Origin: AC-56 sp963798705
Lineage (GTDB): Bacteria > Actinomycetota > Thermoleophilia > Solirubrobacterales > 70-9
Direction of reading: 5' to 3'
DNA length: 64,000 nt
Assembly: GCA_963798705.1 (NCBI GenBank)
Contig: CAWCTW010000005.1
Span: forward strand, 620,001 to 684,000
The notes below the pieces were generated by a model. It ran no database searches. It saw nothing but the letters and a program-made list of their open reading frames with translations, and was not told the origin of the DNA. Positions 33,541 through 41,573 of the stretch are shown one piece after another (positions within the stretch are counted from its first letter, which is position 1; the number at the start of each line of letters is the position of its first letter). Made by a program: the position numbers and the translations under genes.

Positions 33541-34178
33541 GCCGGGTCCTCGCCGAACCGGGGCCGGACGATCGCCTTCTCGCGCTGCGGTCGATGGTGC
33601 GGCAACCGCTCCACCGGGGTCGATCGCCGACCGAGCCGCACGGACGAGACCAATCGAGCCACGAACAGACACGCGATCACCGGGGTCGTCACGTAGAGCC
33701 ACGCCCGCAGCCACGGGGTGGATGCGTCGGTGCCGGCGCCGAACGTGTGGGCGACCGCCAGTCCGTACACCACGATCATCAGACGGTGCGCCTTCCGCCA
33801 GAGTCGCGGGCCGATCCGGCGGCGGACGTAGAAGCTCAGGCCGAGGATCGCGGCCATGTACCCGCCCACGATCCCGAGCCCCGTCCACAGCGGCCGGTAG
33901 CCCATGGTGAACGGCACCGAGATCCCCGCCGGTCCCGGATTCAGCCACGGATCGCCCAGCAGCGTCAGCCCGTGGACGGCGATCGCCACCAGCGCGGTGA
34001 TCGCGGTCTGCTCGTGGATCGCGTTCAGCACGCGGGGCAGGCCGGGCCGCTTCGTGACCCGACCCGACAGAGCGAGGCCGAGGCCGACCGAGATCGTGAT
34101 CAGGGCGAGGGCGATGAGGCCGGAGGCCCGGCTGGCGAGCCACCAGGCGTGACTGGCCAGGTCGAGATTGGGATTCAT
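33537..34178 (-). CDS. Ferric-reductase-like bis-heme membrane protein
   Basis: A 213-residue protein with about six membrane helices of the ferric reductase/NOX transmembrane family, without the cytoplasmic flavin domains. Two helices each carry a His pair about 13-14 residues apart: AIHEQT...AVHGLTLLGD and KAHRLM...VAHTFGAG. These are the expected axial ligands for two stacked b hemes, giving an electron path across the membrane. It is coupled to apbE (ATGA) and to the reductase. The ATG at 34178 is fixed by the overlap. Confidence 0.87.
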   Translation of the reverse strand: MNPNLDLASHAWWLASRASGLIALALITISVGLGLALSGRVTKRPGLPRVLNAIHEQTAITALVAIAVHGLTLLGDPWLNPGPAGISVPFTMGYRPLWTGLGIVGGYMAAILGLSFYVRRRIGPRLWRKAHRLMIVVYGLAVAHTFGAGTDASTPWLRAWLYVTTPVIACLFVARLVSSVRLGRRSTPVERLPHHRPQREKAIVRPRFGEDPA

Positions 34179-35170
34179 GCCGCGAGCCTTCCCTCGGCGA
34201 CTGCCCGCGGCACCGTGATGCTGAACCGGGGTCGCGCCGGCAACGGGCCGATCAGCTCGACCTCGCCGTCCTCGTGGACGATCAGGCCGCCACGTCGCGC
34301 CAGAAGCCGGCGGGCGACCTCCACCCCGGACAGAAGCGCCGCCTTGGACATGGTCTCTGCCTCCAGCGCAGTCTGGCCGAGCGCGGTCGCCCCCACGACC
34401 CCGGTCCATGCCGGCTCGCCGGTCGCGGGGTCCAGGAGGTGATGCGCATAGGCGCCGTCATCGCGGCGCCAGACCCGCACGTTCAGCCCGGAGGTGGCGA
34501 TCCCGCCGGCACCCATGCGCAACGAATGGGCCCTGGCCCCGGTGAGGGGATGCTCGATCTGGACCTCGAAGGGAAGCGCCTGTGCCGCGAAGCCCCCGAT
34601 CCGCACGTCGCCGCCGCAGTCCACCACCACGCGGGAGTAGCCGGCCAGCGACCGGGCGATCATGTCCGCCGCGAGCCCCTTGCCGCTGCCGCCGGTGTCG
34701 AAGGCCACGCCCGGGGGGCGCCGGATCACGCCCTGCCCGTCGTCCACGTCGATCTCGTGCCAGCGTCGCGCGGGGTTCGGGCGGGCGGGCCGCCGCGCCG
34801 GAGCCAGCGCGAGGGCGTCGCCCAGCGCTGCGGGTGCAACGCCCGCGCGCGAGCGCTCGTAACCGGCCGCCTCGATCTCGCGGATCAGCGTGGGATCGAC
34901 CAGTCCGTCGGTCTGCTCGGCGGCCCAGAGCCCGGCGTGCACCGCGCGCCGCAGCAGATCCGACACGGGAACGACCGAACGGGGGTCGGCATTGAGCGCG
35001 CAGAGCTCGCTGTCGGGGCGAAAGCGGGACAGCGTCTGATCGAATCGCTCGACGAACCGGCGTGCCTGCTCCGCGGCAGCGACTGGGGACCGCAGGCCCG
35101 GCTTGGGCGCGCCGATGATCAGCCGCACCTCGCATCCCATCGCGTCGAAGGTGACGTCGCACTCGTTCAT
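34175..35170 (-). CDS. ApbE-type FAD:protein FMN transferase (island 1)
   Basis: A 331-residue ApbE family protein, which attaches FMN covalently to Ser/Thr of target proteins outside the membrane. Family features are RFVERFDQTLSRFRPDSEL, the FAD-binding region FDTGGSGKGLAADMIA, VDCGGDVRIGG, and the metal/pyrophosphate site AHHLLDPATGEPAWTGV. No clear signal peptide is present, so export of the enzyme is uncertain. It overlaps both neighbours by 4 bp. No canonical FMN-binding target domain was found in the island. Confidence 0.9.
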   Translation of the reverse strand: MNECDVTFDAMGCEVRLIIGAPKPGLRSPVAAAEQARRFVERFDQTLSRFRPDSELCALNADPRSVVPVSDLLRRAVHAGLWAAEQTDGLVDPTLIREIEAAGYERSRAGVAPAALGDALALAPARRPARPNPARRWHEIDVDDGQGVIRRPPGVAFDTGGSGKGLAADMIARSLAGYSRVVVDCGGDVRIGGFAAQALPFEVQIEHPLTGARAHSLRMGAGGIATSGLNVRVWRRDDGAYAHHLLDPATGEPAWTGVVGATALGQTALEAETMSKAALLSGVEVARRLLARRGGLIVHEDGEVELIGPLPARPRFSITVPRAVAEGRLAA

Positions 35171-35586
35171 GACGAGCTGCTCACCACCGGACCCGCGGGC
35201 GCGGGCGCGGGTGCCGGCGCCGGCGCCGAGGCCGGTGCGGCACTCACCGTGGAGCTCGATCCCGAAGCCTCGTCCGAGGAAGTCGCTGACGCGCCCGAGC
35301 TCGCCGTTCCGTCGGCCACCACCCGCGTCTTGACGACATGCCGGACCAGCACCGGCCTGGGTGACGGTGGCGATGCAACCTGCCCCGTGCCGCCCAGCGC
35401 CGGGTCGTCCCCATGACGGAGCTGGAAAGCCAGGAACTCGAACAGAAGCAGAAAGCTCGCTCCCACCAGCGCGGCCGTCGGCCAGAAGCCGGGGCGCGAG
35501 CCCAGGGTCGGGCGACGCTGGGGCCGTCCGGCCGGCGTCGATGGCAATCGTTGCGGATCGGTGCCGGAAGGCTGGGTATCGGTCAT
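35167..35586 (-). CDS. Single-pass Ala/Pro/Ser-rich membrane protein (island 1, a)
   Basis: A 139-residue protein with a Pro/Arg-rich cytoplasmic start, one membrane segment (about 35-55, TAALVGASFLLLFEFLAFQL), a short RHGDDPALG motif, the basic patch LVRHVVKTRVV, and a low-complexity Ser/Ala/Pro tail. It is strikingly like the next gene (FVIVFQFLALQLQGGRDPAIG), so the two are duplicates in architecture. Function unknown; an extracytoplasmic linker or a partner of the heme protein is plausible. It is coupled to apbE by 4 bp. Confidence 0.72.
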   Translation of the reverse strand: MTDTQPSGTDPQRLPSTPAGRPQRRPTLGSRPGFWPTAALVGASFLLLFEFLAFQLRHGDDPALGGTGQVASPPSPRPVLVRHVVKTRVVADGTASSGASATSSDEASGSSSTVSAAPASAPAPAPAPAPAGPVVSSSS

Positions 35587-35598
35587 CGGATCTCCTGC

Positions 35599-36039
35599 CT
35601 ACTGGATGTCGTCGGATTCGCCGGTCGCACGCGCGGAGCCGCTTGCCCGCGTGTGGATCGGCTTGTGAGACCGTCCGCCCCGCGAGCCCGCCGCCGGGGT
35701 CGGCACGCCGGTCTGGCTGGAGACCGCCACGCTCTGGGCCCCGCCGCTGGCGCCGGTCACGACCGGCGCCGAGCCGGAGGTGGCCGGGGCGACGGCCGCC
35801 TGTCGAGGGATCGCGGCTGCCGCGCCGATCGCCGGGTCCCTGCCGCCCTGGAGCTGCAGAGCGAGAAATTGAAAGACGATCACGAATCCCGCCGCCGCCG
35901 ACACGAGCGTCAGCACGAGGCGCCGGCGCCGGCTGAGGCCGACGACCCTGGCCCGGGCCGTTGCCGGTTGGGGCGGCCGCGGGGAGTTCGCGGGCTGCGC
36001 CGCGGTCGAGGTCCGATTGGGCTCATGAGGCTTAGTCAT
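35599..36039 (-). CDS. Single-pass Ala/Pro/Ser-rich membrane protein (island 1, b)
   Basis: A 146-residue paralogue in design of the preceding protein. It has a Pro-rich cytoplasmic tail (1-40), one membrane segment (about 45-65) ending in FQFLALQLQGGRDPAIG, then a Ser/Thr/Ala-rich exterior with VTGASGG. The shared FxFLAxQL..G.DPA(L/I)G junction identifies a small family of unknown function. The TGAS sequence is faintly like an ApbE target but lacks the preceding Asp. Start ATG at 36039. Confidence 0.7.
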   Translation of the reverse strand: MTKPHEPNRTSTAAQPANSPRPPQPATARARVVGLSRRRRLVLTLVSAAAGFVIVFQFLALQLQGGRDPAIGAAAAIPRQAAVAPATSGSAPVVTGASGGAQSVAVSSQTGVPTPAAGSRGGRSHKPIHTRASGSARATGESDDIQ

Positions 36040-36535
36040 CGCCGCCCTCGTGCTCCGTCTCGCCGCCGGCGCCGCCGGCGCCGCCGGCGCCGCTCGTGCC
36101 GGTCGTCGGCCCGCCGCCTCCACCGCCGCCGGACGAGGCTCCGCCGCTCGTGCGACTGGAGACGGGAGTGCTCGAGCCGGCGCTCGCGGCGCTGCCGCTG
36201 GTGCCGGTTGTGATGGGCATCGAGCCGGTGCTGGACTCCGTGCTGCCACTGGTGGCCGAGACGGCCGGGGCCGGAGCGGGTACCGAGGCCGGAGCGGTGG
36301 CGGTGGCGGGGGCTGCCGGCGCCGGATCCGGAGGCGCCGCCGCTGGCGTGGCCGGATGCTTGGGCTTGACGTGCCGGGTGCGGTGAATCGTCTTCGTCCG
36401 CACCTTGGGCTTGACGGCGGCGGCGGTCTCGGTGGCCGTCGCTCCTCCGGTGTTCGAGCTGGCGGCATATCCGCCGAGCGCGCCGAGCCCCAGCGCGGCG
36501 GCTCCGGCGGCGATCTTCATCCTCACGTTGCGCAC
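36032..36535 (-). CDS. Exported Gly/Ser/Ala-rich low-complexity protein (island 1, c)
   Basis: A 167-residue protein. A signal/anchor (about 7-26) is followed by a strongly basic, His-containing patch (KVRTKTIHRTRHVKPKHP) and then more than 90 residues of Pro/Ala, Ser/Thr and poly-Gly sequence ending in an acidic tail. No enzyme motif is present. Start GTG with GAGGAG upstream. It overlaps the next gene by 8 bp and is the first gene after a 132-bp gap, so the island 1 structural operon may begin here. Confidence 0.68.
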   Translation of the reverse strand: MRNVRMKIAAGAAALGLGALGGYAASSNTGGATATETAAAVKPKVRTKTIHRTRHVKPKHPATPAAAPPDPAPAAPATATAPASVPAPAPAVSATSGSTESSTGSMPITTGTSGSAASAGSSTPVSSRTSGGASSGGGGGGGPTTGTSGAGGAGGAGGETEHEGGDD

Positions 36536-36639
36536 GGCATCTCCTCTCTCGGGGAAGGTGTCGGCGCAGTCTGCGAAACCGCCGGGAAGCGGCAGCCCAG
36601 GCGCGGGTTAAATCAAGGCAAGACTTCTGGGGCCGTGGC

Positions 36640-36663
36640 GAGGCCTTGAGGCCTTGAGGCCTG
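36640..36663 (-). repeat. Three tandem 8-bp repeats upstream of island 1 structural genes
   Basis: GAGGCCTT is repeated three times (the last copy ends in G) in the gap between the small His-rich gene and the next structural gene. Each unit contains the palindrome AGGCCT. It could be a protein-binding site or a slippage tract. Confidence 0.6.
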
Positions 36664-36667
36664 AAGG

Positions 36668-37015
36668 CTAGTCGTCAGCGCCCTCGTGCTCACCGCGCGA
36701 GCTGGGCGGCGGCGGTGCGGTGGTCGGAGGCGCCGTCGGCGCGCTGGTGGTCGGCGTGTTCGTAGTCGTCGTCGTGCCGGCCGGCGGGTGCGCGTGGTCG
36801 CCCTGGTGCGCCCTACCGGCGCGGTCGCCCTTGTGGCCGTTCGCGGAGGCCTGCTCTCGGCTCGCCGGGGCGAGCTTCCTGCCGGCGGACACCGGTTCGG
36901 CCGCCAACCCGATCCGCTCGCTCAGCACCCGGCCGGCCGCCAGCGAGACCCCGGCCGCGACCGCCAGCCCGACCAGAGCGAGCGCGACCCACCGGATGGC
37001 GCCAAACCGCGTCAT
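36668..37015 (-). CDS. Single-pass protein with His-rich and Thr/Pro-rich exterior
   Basis: A 115-residue protein with one membrane segment (about 9-30), a short charged region, a His-rich patch (NGHKGDRAGRAHQGDHAHPP, about 62-81) and a Thr/Pro-rich stretch ending in an acidic tail. The His-rich patch could bind metal or heme. Its ATG overlaps the histidine kinase stop by 4 bp, so it is cotranslated with the sensor and could be an accessory sensor. Function unknown. Confidence 0.68.
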   Translation of the reverse strand: MTRFGAIRWVALALVGLAVAAGVSLAAGRVLSERIGLAAEPVSAGRKLAPASREQASANGHKGDRAGRAHQGDHAHPPAGTTTTTNTPTTSAPTAPPTTAPPPPSSRGEHEGADD

Positions 37016-38382
37016 CGGGACCCACGGTAGCCGTCGCCATGCCCGGGCTGAGGCGGAGCAAAGGCCACCACAGCGCGAGCGCCGCGGTTCGGGCGGTTCG
37101 CGAGCGTGATCGAGCCGTTCCACTGCTCGACCAGCTCCTTGGCGATGGGCAGGCCCAGCCCCGTTCCCCGGGTCCCCGATCGGCCGGCTCGCCCTCGGTA
37201 GAAGCGCTCGAACACGGCCTCGCCCTCGGACGGGTCGAGGCCCGGCCCGTGATCCAGCACCTCGACCCGACCCGGAGCGCTCACGACCTCCACCGCCGCT
37301 CCGGACGGTGAATAGCGGATCGCGTTCTCCACCAGGGCGTCGAGAGCGCGGTCGAGGTCGGCGGGCGCGCACCAGATCCCCGGACCGGCACCGTCTGAGC
37401 GATGCACGAGATCGACGCCGGCATCGGCGGCGGCCTGCCCCCATCTCTCGACCAGCGAATCCGCCGCCTGCGCGGGATCGACGAGCTGCCCCGGCTGCTC
37501 ATGCTCCCCCGCCCGGCTGAGGATGAGAAGCTCGTCGACCATCTCCGACAGTCGATCGACCTCGGCCAGTCCCGCGTCCAGCTGTGCCGCTCGTTGGTCT
37601 CCGGGCTCGACCTCGCCGCGCAGCTCCTCGAGCTGCAGCCTCAACCCCGTGAGCGGGGTGCGCAGCTGGTGGGAGGCGTCCGCGACGAAGTCCTGCTGAC
37701 TTCGCAGCAGGCGCCTCATGCGGCCCGTCATGTCGTTGAAGGCCCTGGCAAGCGATCGCTGCTCGGTGCTGCCCTCGACGGTGGCCTGAGCCTGGAGCTC
37801 GCCGGCGGCCACCTGTCGCGCAACCCCATCGAGGCGGCGGATCGGTCGCGCGATCTGCTGGGCGATCAGCGCTCCCGCGATCAGCGCCAGGGCGAGCACG
37901 ACGCCGCCCAGGGCGGCCAGCCCCAGGATCGCGTGCCGCACCGCGGTGGTGACCGCGTCGACGCTCTGGGTGATGCGCACGGCGCCGACGGGCCGGCCGC
38001 GGCTCGAAACCGGGACCGCCGTGGCCAGGATCTCGGTACCGAGCGTCTGGCTGTCGCGCCTCTCCTGGAAGTCCCGGCCCTGGAGGGCCGCGGCGACCTC
38101 GGGCCGGCTGGCATAGTTCCGCCCGACCTCGCCAGGGCCGGCGCTGTCGGCGATCACCCGGCCCGAACGCCCCAGGATCAGGACCCGGCCGCGGACGCTG
38201 CGCCCCGCGATCCGGGTGAGGCGGTCGAGTGTGTGCCGCTCTCGCGCCCCGAGCATGGCGACGGCGCTCGCGGCCACGACGTTCGCCTCGCTTCGGGCCT
38301 GCTCTCGCACCTCCGAGTCGACGCGGTCCCGGAGACTGAGGGCGAGCGGGATCCCCAGCGCGACTACGGCCAGCAGCAGCAC
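37012..38382 (-). CDS. Sensor histidine kinase of redox island 1
   Basis: A kinase of about 456 residues. It has an N-terminal membrane segment, an extracytoplasmic region (about 20-130, single Cache-like pattern), a second membrane segment (about 140-165) and a HAMP domain (RPIRRLDGVARQVAAGEL). The dimerisation helix has DASHQLRTPLTGL (phospho-acceptor His), and the ATPase domain has VENAIRYSP, DHGPGLD and GTGLGLPIAKELV. The GTG at 38382 gives a short first helix; in-frame codons upstream lengthen it but offer no standard start. It lies 35 bp after its response regulator. Confidence 0.88.
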   Translation of the reverse strand: MLLLAVVALGIPLALSLRDRVDSEVREQARSEANVVAASAVAMLGARERHTLDRLTRIAGRSVRGRVLILGRSGRVIADSAGPGEVGRNYASRPEVAAALQGRDFQERRDSQTLGTEILATAVPVSSRGRPVGAVRITQSVDAVTTAVRHAILGLAALGGVVLALALIAGALIAQQIARPIRRLDGVARQVAAGELQAQATVEGSTEQRSLARAFNDMTGRMRRLLRSQQDFVADASHQLRTPLTGLRLQLEELRGEVEPGDQRAAQLDAGLAEVDRLSEMVDELLILSRAGEHEQPGQLVDPAQAADSLVERWGQAAADAGVDLVHRSDGAGPGIWCAPADLDRALDALVENAIRYSPSGAAVEVVSAPGRVEVLDHGPGLDPSEGEAVFERFYRGRAGRSGTRGTGLGLPIAKELVEQWNGSITLANRPNRGARAVVAFAPPQPGHGDGYRGSR

Positions 38383-38417
38383 GTAGGCGACGGCGAGGAG
38401 CAGGCGAACTCGAAGGC

Positions 38418-39185
38418 TTACGACCCCGGTACCTCCGCGGCGGCGAAGCGAAATCCCACGCCGCGCACCGTCTCGATGAATCGCGGATCGCTCGAGTCCT
38501 CGCCGAGCTTCTTGCGCAGCGATCGAACGTGCACGTCCAACGTCTTCGTGGAGCCGAACCAGTTCACGTCCCAGACCCGGGCCATGAGGTCCTCGCGCCG
38601 CACCACCTGGCCCGCGTGCCGGGCGAGCTCGAGCAGGAGGTCGAACTCCTTGCGCGTGAGCTCGACTCGCTCCCCGTCCAGGCTGACGGTCCGCGCCCCG
38701 ACTTCGATCTCCAGGCCCCCGATCCGGATCGCCGGCGGCCGCGACGGCCTGCCTCCGGCGCGCCGCAGGACCGCACGAATCCGCGAGATGACCTCCTGCG
38801 AGCTGAAGGGTTTGACGACGTAGTCGTCCGCGCCCAGCTCGAGGCCGACGATGCGATCCGTCTCGGTTCCCCTGGCCGTGAGCATCACGATCGGCACGTC
38901 AGACGCCTGGCGCAGCTCGCGGCAGACGTCGCGGCCGTCGCGATCCGGCAGATTGAGGTCCAGCAGCACGAGGTCGGGCTCCACGAGCTCGGCGAGCTCC
39001 AGCGCCCGCGCCCCGGTGGCCGCGACCACCGCCTCGAACCCCTCGCGCTCCAGGGCGCGCGAGAACGGCTCGGAGATCGAGGCCTCGTCCTCCACGAAGA
39101 GGATCCGGCGGTTCCGGGCCCCGGCATCGGAGCCGTCCGTGACGCCCGCCTCCGCGGGCGCGTCTGCTGCCTGCAGCGGATTCAC
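38418..39185 (-). CDS. OmpR/PhoB-family response regulator of redox island 1
   Basis: A 255-residue regulator. The receiver domain (about 27-140) has FVEDEAS, the phospho-acceptor in LVLLDLNLPDRDG and DDYVVKPFSSQE. A winged-helix domain follows with KTLDVHVRSLRKKLGED and GVGFRFA. I chose the GTG at 39185, which has GGAAG seven bases upstream, over a start 25 codons earlier. It is divergent from the regulator of island 2, separated by 167 bp. Confidence 0.9.
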   Translation of the reverse strand: MNPLQAADAPAEAGVTDGSDAGARNRRILFVEDEASISEPFSRALEREGFEAVVAATGARALELAELVEPDLVLLDLNLPDRDGRDVCRELRQASDVPIVMLTARGTETDRIVGLELGADDYVVKPFSSQEVISRIRAVLRRAGGRPSRPPAIRIGGLEIEVGARTVSLDGERVELTRKEFDLLLELARHAGQVVRREDLMARVWDVNWFGSTKTLDVHVRSLRKKLGEDSSDPRFIETVRGVGFRFAAAEVPGS

Positions 39186-39340
39186 GTGATCACTTCCAGC
39201 GACCTTCTTCGCCGACAAGGATTGCAACCCAAGCGTGCCGCAGCCGCGGCCCGCTGTCATCCGTGGAAGCCTCGCGAGCGCCCTGCGGGGAACTACGGAA
39301 CCCCGGAAGCGCGCTCCACGAGCGGGGGTCCGGACATACC

Positions 39341-39355
39341 TAACATGGTCGGGTG
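39341..39355 (+). promoter_or_regulatory. Probable promoter of a leaderless regulator transcript
   Basis: TAACAT (39341-39346) fits a -10 element. Six bases later comes the GTG of the response regulator (39353), where transcription would be expected to start. No Shine-Dalgarno sequence precedes this GTG. The mRNA may therefore be leaderless. No convincing -35 is visible. Confidence 0.45.
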
Positions 39356-40027
39356 CACATCCTGGTCGTCGAGGACGAGCCGGCGATCGCCGACTTTCTC
39401 GAGCGGGGGCTCGCCGCCGAGGGATACTCCGTGAGCACCGCGAGGGACGGCGTCGATGCGCCGCGCCTCGCGAAGTCGGGCGATGTGGACCTGGTGATCC
39501 TCGACCTCATGCTCCCCGGACGCGACGGCGCCGACGTCCTCGCCGACGTCCGGCGGGCGCGGCCGCAGCTGCCCGTGATCGTGCTGACGGCCCGTGCGGA
39601 GACCGACAGCAAGGTCGCGCTGCTCGACCTCGGAGCCACCGACTACGTCACCAAGCCGTTCGCCTTCGAGGAGCTCGCGGCGCGGGTCCGAGCCCATCTG
39701 CGCGACCGCGACGAGGCAAGCTCGGCGCGCCTCGAGGTTGGCGACATCCGCATGGACCTCGTCGGTCGCCGGGTGGAGCGCGCCGGTGTCCCCATCCGCC
39801 TGACGACCACCGAGTTCGGGCTGCTGGCATTCTTCATGCGCCATCCGGGCCAGGTCCTGGAGAGAACCGAGCTGCTGCAGGCCGTGTGGGGCTACCCGCC
39901 CGATGCGGACACCAGCGTCGTCAGCGTCTACGTGGGATACCTGCGGCGAAAGCTCACCGTCGAAGGGGCTCCCGTGCCCATCGAGACGATCAGGTCCGCC
40001 GGGTATCGCCTTCAGGCGGATGGCTAG
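39353..40027 (+). CDS. OmpR-family response regulator of redox island 2
   Basis: A 224-residue regulator with no N-terminal extension: VVEDEPAIADFL, phospho-acceptor Asp in LVILDLMLPGRDG, TDYVTKPFAFEE, and a winged-helix DNA-binding domain ending YVGYLRRKL...SAGYRLQ. Start GTG directly after a -10-like element. It overlaps the kinase gene by 8 bp. Three 11-bp direct repeats downstream of the kinase, before the next gene, are likely targets. Confidence 0.92.
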   Translation: MHILVVEDEPAIADFLERGLAAEGYSVSTARDGVDAPRLAKSGDVDLVILDLMLPGRDGADVLADVRRARPQLPVIVLTARAETDSKVALLDLGATDYVTKPFAFEELAARVRAHLRDRDEASSARLEVGDIRMDLVGRRVERAGVPIRLTTTEFGLLAFFMRHPGQVLERTELLQAVWGYPPDADTSVVSVYVGYLRRKLTVEGAPVPIETIRSAGYRLQADG

Positions 40028-41489
40028 GCGGATGACCGGCGTGCTGGGCACCGCCGGCACCCGGGCACGCCTGACGGTTGCGATCGCCCTGATCGTCGTG
40101 GCGGCCCTCGGGGCGACCTTCGTCGCCGTCTACCGGGGAACCGGCTCGGATCTCCGTGACCAGGTGGATCACGACCTGGGCGAGGACGCCGGCGCGCTCG
40201 CAGACCACGTCGAAGCGACCCGCGGGGAATCCGCCGGCGGCGCGTCGCGCCGCGCCCAGCGCTACATCGACTCCCAGCCGACGTTCGGCCCCTCGTCGGA
40301 GCTCCTCGCCGTCAAGGTCCGGGGCGCTCCGCTGGCGACGAACGAGCCCGAGCTGCTCGGCGTCGGGCGAGAAAGGGGCGAGGGCCGGGCAGACGCGGCG
40401 GCGGAGGCCGGCGAGCCGAAGAAGATCCTGGCCGCGCCGGCGGGCTACTCGACCATCGAGCTGACCGACGCGGGGCAGGTGCGACTGCTCACGGAGCCGC
40501 TCTCGAACGGCGGCCACTCGGCGGGCCAGGTCACGGTCGGAGAATCGCTCGACTCCGTGCACGCGGCCCAGTCGGGCGTGTCGCGGGCGTTCCTGGTCGC
40601 CGGCACGCTCGCGCTCGTCGCGGCGCTGGCCGCGGGGGCGATCGTCGCCGGCCGCAGCACCAGGCCGATCCGCAGGATGGCGACCGTCGCGGGCGCCGTC
40701 GACGCGGGCGAGCTCTCGACGAGGATGGCGCCCGAGGGCCCGATCGAGGCCCGGCGGCTGGCCGATTCGTTCAACCACATGCTCGACCGGCTGGAGGAGG
40801 CGTTCGCCCGCCAGCGGGCGTTCGTCTCCGATGCCTCGCATGAGATCCGCACGCCGCTGACCGCGATTCGCGGCCAGATCGAGGTGCTCGCCCGCGCGAG
40901 TCATTCGTCGTCCCCGGAGGACGTGGCATCCACCGCGGCGGTGGTCACGCGGGAGGTCGATCGCATGGAGCGCCTCGTCGACGACATGCTCCTGCTCGCG
41001 CAGCTCGACGAGGGCTTGGCTCACGCTCCCGCCCCGACCGAGATCGGGCAGCTCATCGCGGATGCGGTCGCCGGCCTGTCGAGCGGGCTCGATCGAGGGC
41101 TCGAGCTCGGTCCGGCCCCGCGGGGCACGGTCGTCGCGGACCGCGACCGCATCGCCCAGGTGATCCGAAACCTGGTGCGAAACGCGGCGGAGCACACCTC
41201 CCCCGGAGGCTCCATCCACGTCGCCGCCACGCCCACCGCGAACGGATCGGTGCGGATCGGCGTCTCAGACGACGGCCCCGGGATCCCCCTCGGCGAACGC
41301 GACCGCGTGTTCGTTCGGTTCCATCGAGTGGAGCGTGCTCGAGACCGCCGGAGCGGCGGCACCGGCCTCGGCCTCGCAATCGCCAGGGCGATCGTCGAGG
41401 CTCATGGCGGTCACATCTGGGCCGATGACTCACCCGCGGGAGGCGCCCGGATCACGTTCGAGCTCCCCGGGTACCGCCCCCACGGCTAG
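40020..41489 (+). CDS. Sensor histidine kinase of redox island 2
   Basis: A 489-residue kinase with a first membrane segment (about 18-38), an extracytoplasmic sensor of about 155 residues, a second membrane segment (about 195-220), HAMP (RPIRRMATVAGAVDAGEL), DASHEIRTPLTAI with the phospho-acceptor His, and the ATPase domain (VRNAAEHTSP, DDGPGIP, GGTGLGLAIARAI). The ATG at 40020 overlaps the regulator stop; an ATG at 40032 is an alternative. A strong terminator follows directly. Confidence 0.92.
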   Translation: MARRMTGVLGTAGTRARLTVAIALIVVAALGATFVAVYRGTGSDLRDQVDHDLGEDAGALADHVEATRGESAGGASRRAQRYIDSQPTFGPSSELLAVKVRGAPLATNEPELLGVGRERGEGRADAAAEAGEPKKILAAPAGYSTIELTDAGQVRLLTEPLSNGGHSAGQVTVGESLDSVHAAQSGVSRAFLVAGTLALVAALAAGAIVAGRSTRPIRRMATVAGAVDAGELSTRMAPEGPIEARRLADSFNHMLDRLEEAFARQRAFVSDASHEIRTPLTAIRGQIEVLARASHSSSPEDVASTAAVVTREVDRMERLVDDMLLLAQLDEGLAHAPAPTEIGQLIADAVAGLSSGLDRGLELGPAPRGTVVADRDRIAQVIRNLVRNAAEHTSPGGSIHVAATPTANGSVRIGVSDDGPGIPLGERDRVFVRFHRVERARDRRSGGTGLGLAIARAIVEAHGGHIWADDSPAGGARITFELPGYRPHG

Positions 41490-41490
41490 T

Positions 41491-41517
41491 GCGGGACCTT
41501 GGGTCCCGCGTTTCGGA
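41491..41517 (+). terminator. Intrinsic terminator after the island 2 two-component system
   Basis: A perfect 8-bp stem with a 3-base loop (GCGGGACC-TTG-GGTCCCGC, 41491-41509) is followed by GTTTC and then GGAGGGTTTTC. It begins just after the kinase stop and separates the regulator operon from the structural genes. Confidence 0.8.
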
Positions 41518-41524
41518 GGGTTTT

Positions 41525-41557
41525 CTTACCTTCGGCTAACCGTCGGCTAAGGGTCGC
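41525..41557 (+). promoter_or_regulatory. Three 11-bp direct repeats, OmpR-type operator
   Basis: CTTACCTTCGG, CTAACCGTCGG and CTAAGGGTCGC follow one another without a gap. The 11-bp period, one helical turn, is the usual arrangement for head-to-tail binding of OmpR/PhoB-type regulators. The repeats end 16 bp before the ATG of the first island 2 structural gene and follow a terminator, so they probably make expression of the redox genes dependent on the adjacent regulator. The core promoter cannot be assigned with certainty. Confidence 0.7.
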
Positions 41558-41573
41558 GCGCGATAGTCGGCGC

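Noticed and set aside
35700..35760. VTGAS in the 146-residue protein as an ApbE flavinylation site
   Set aside because: The required Asp upstream is missing and no FMN-binding fold surrounds it. Kept only as a hypothesis in the findings.
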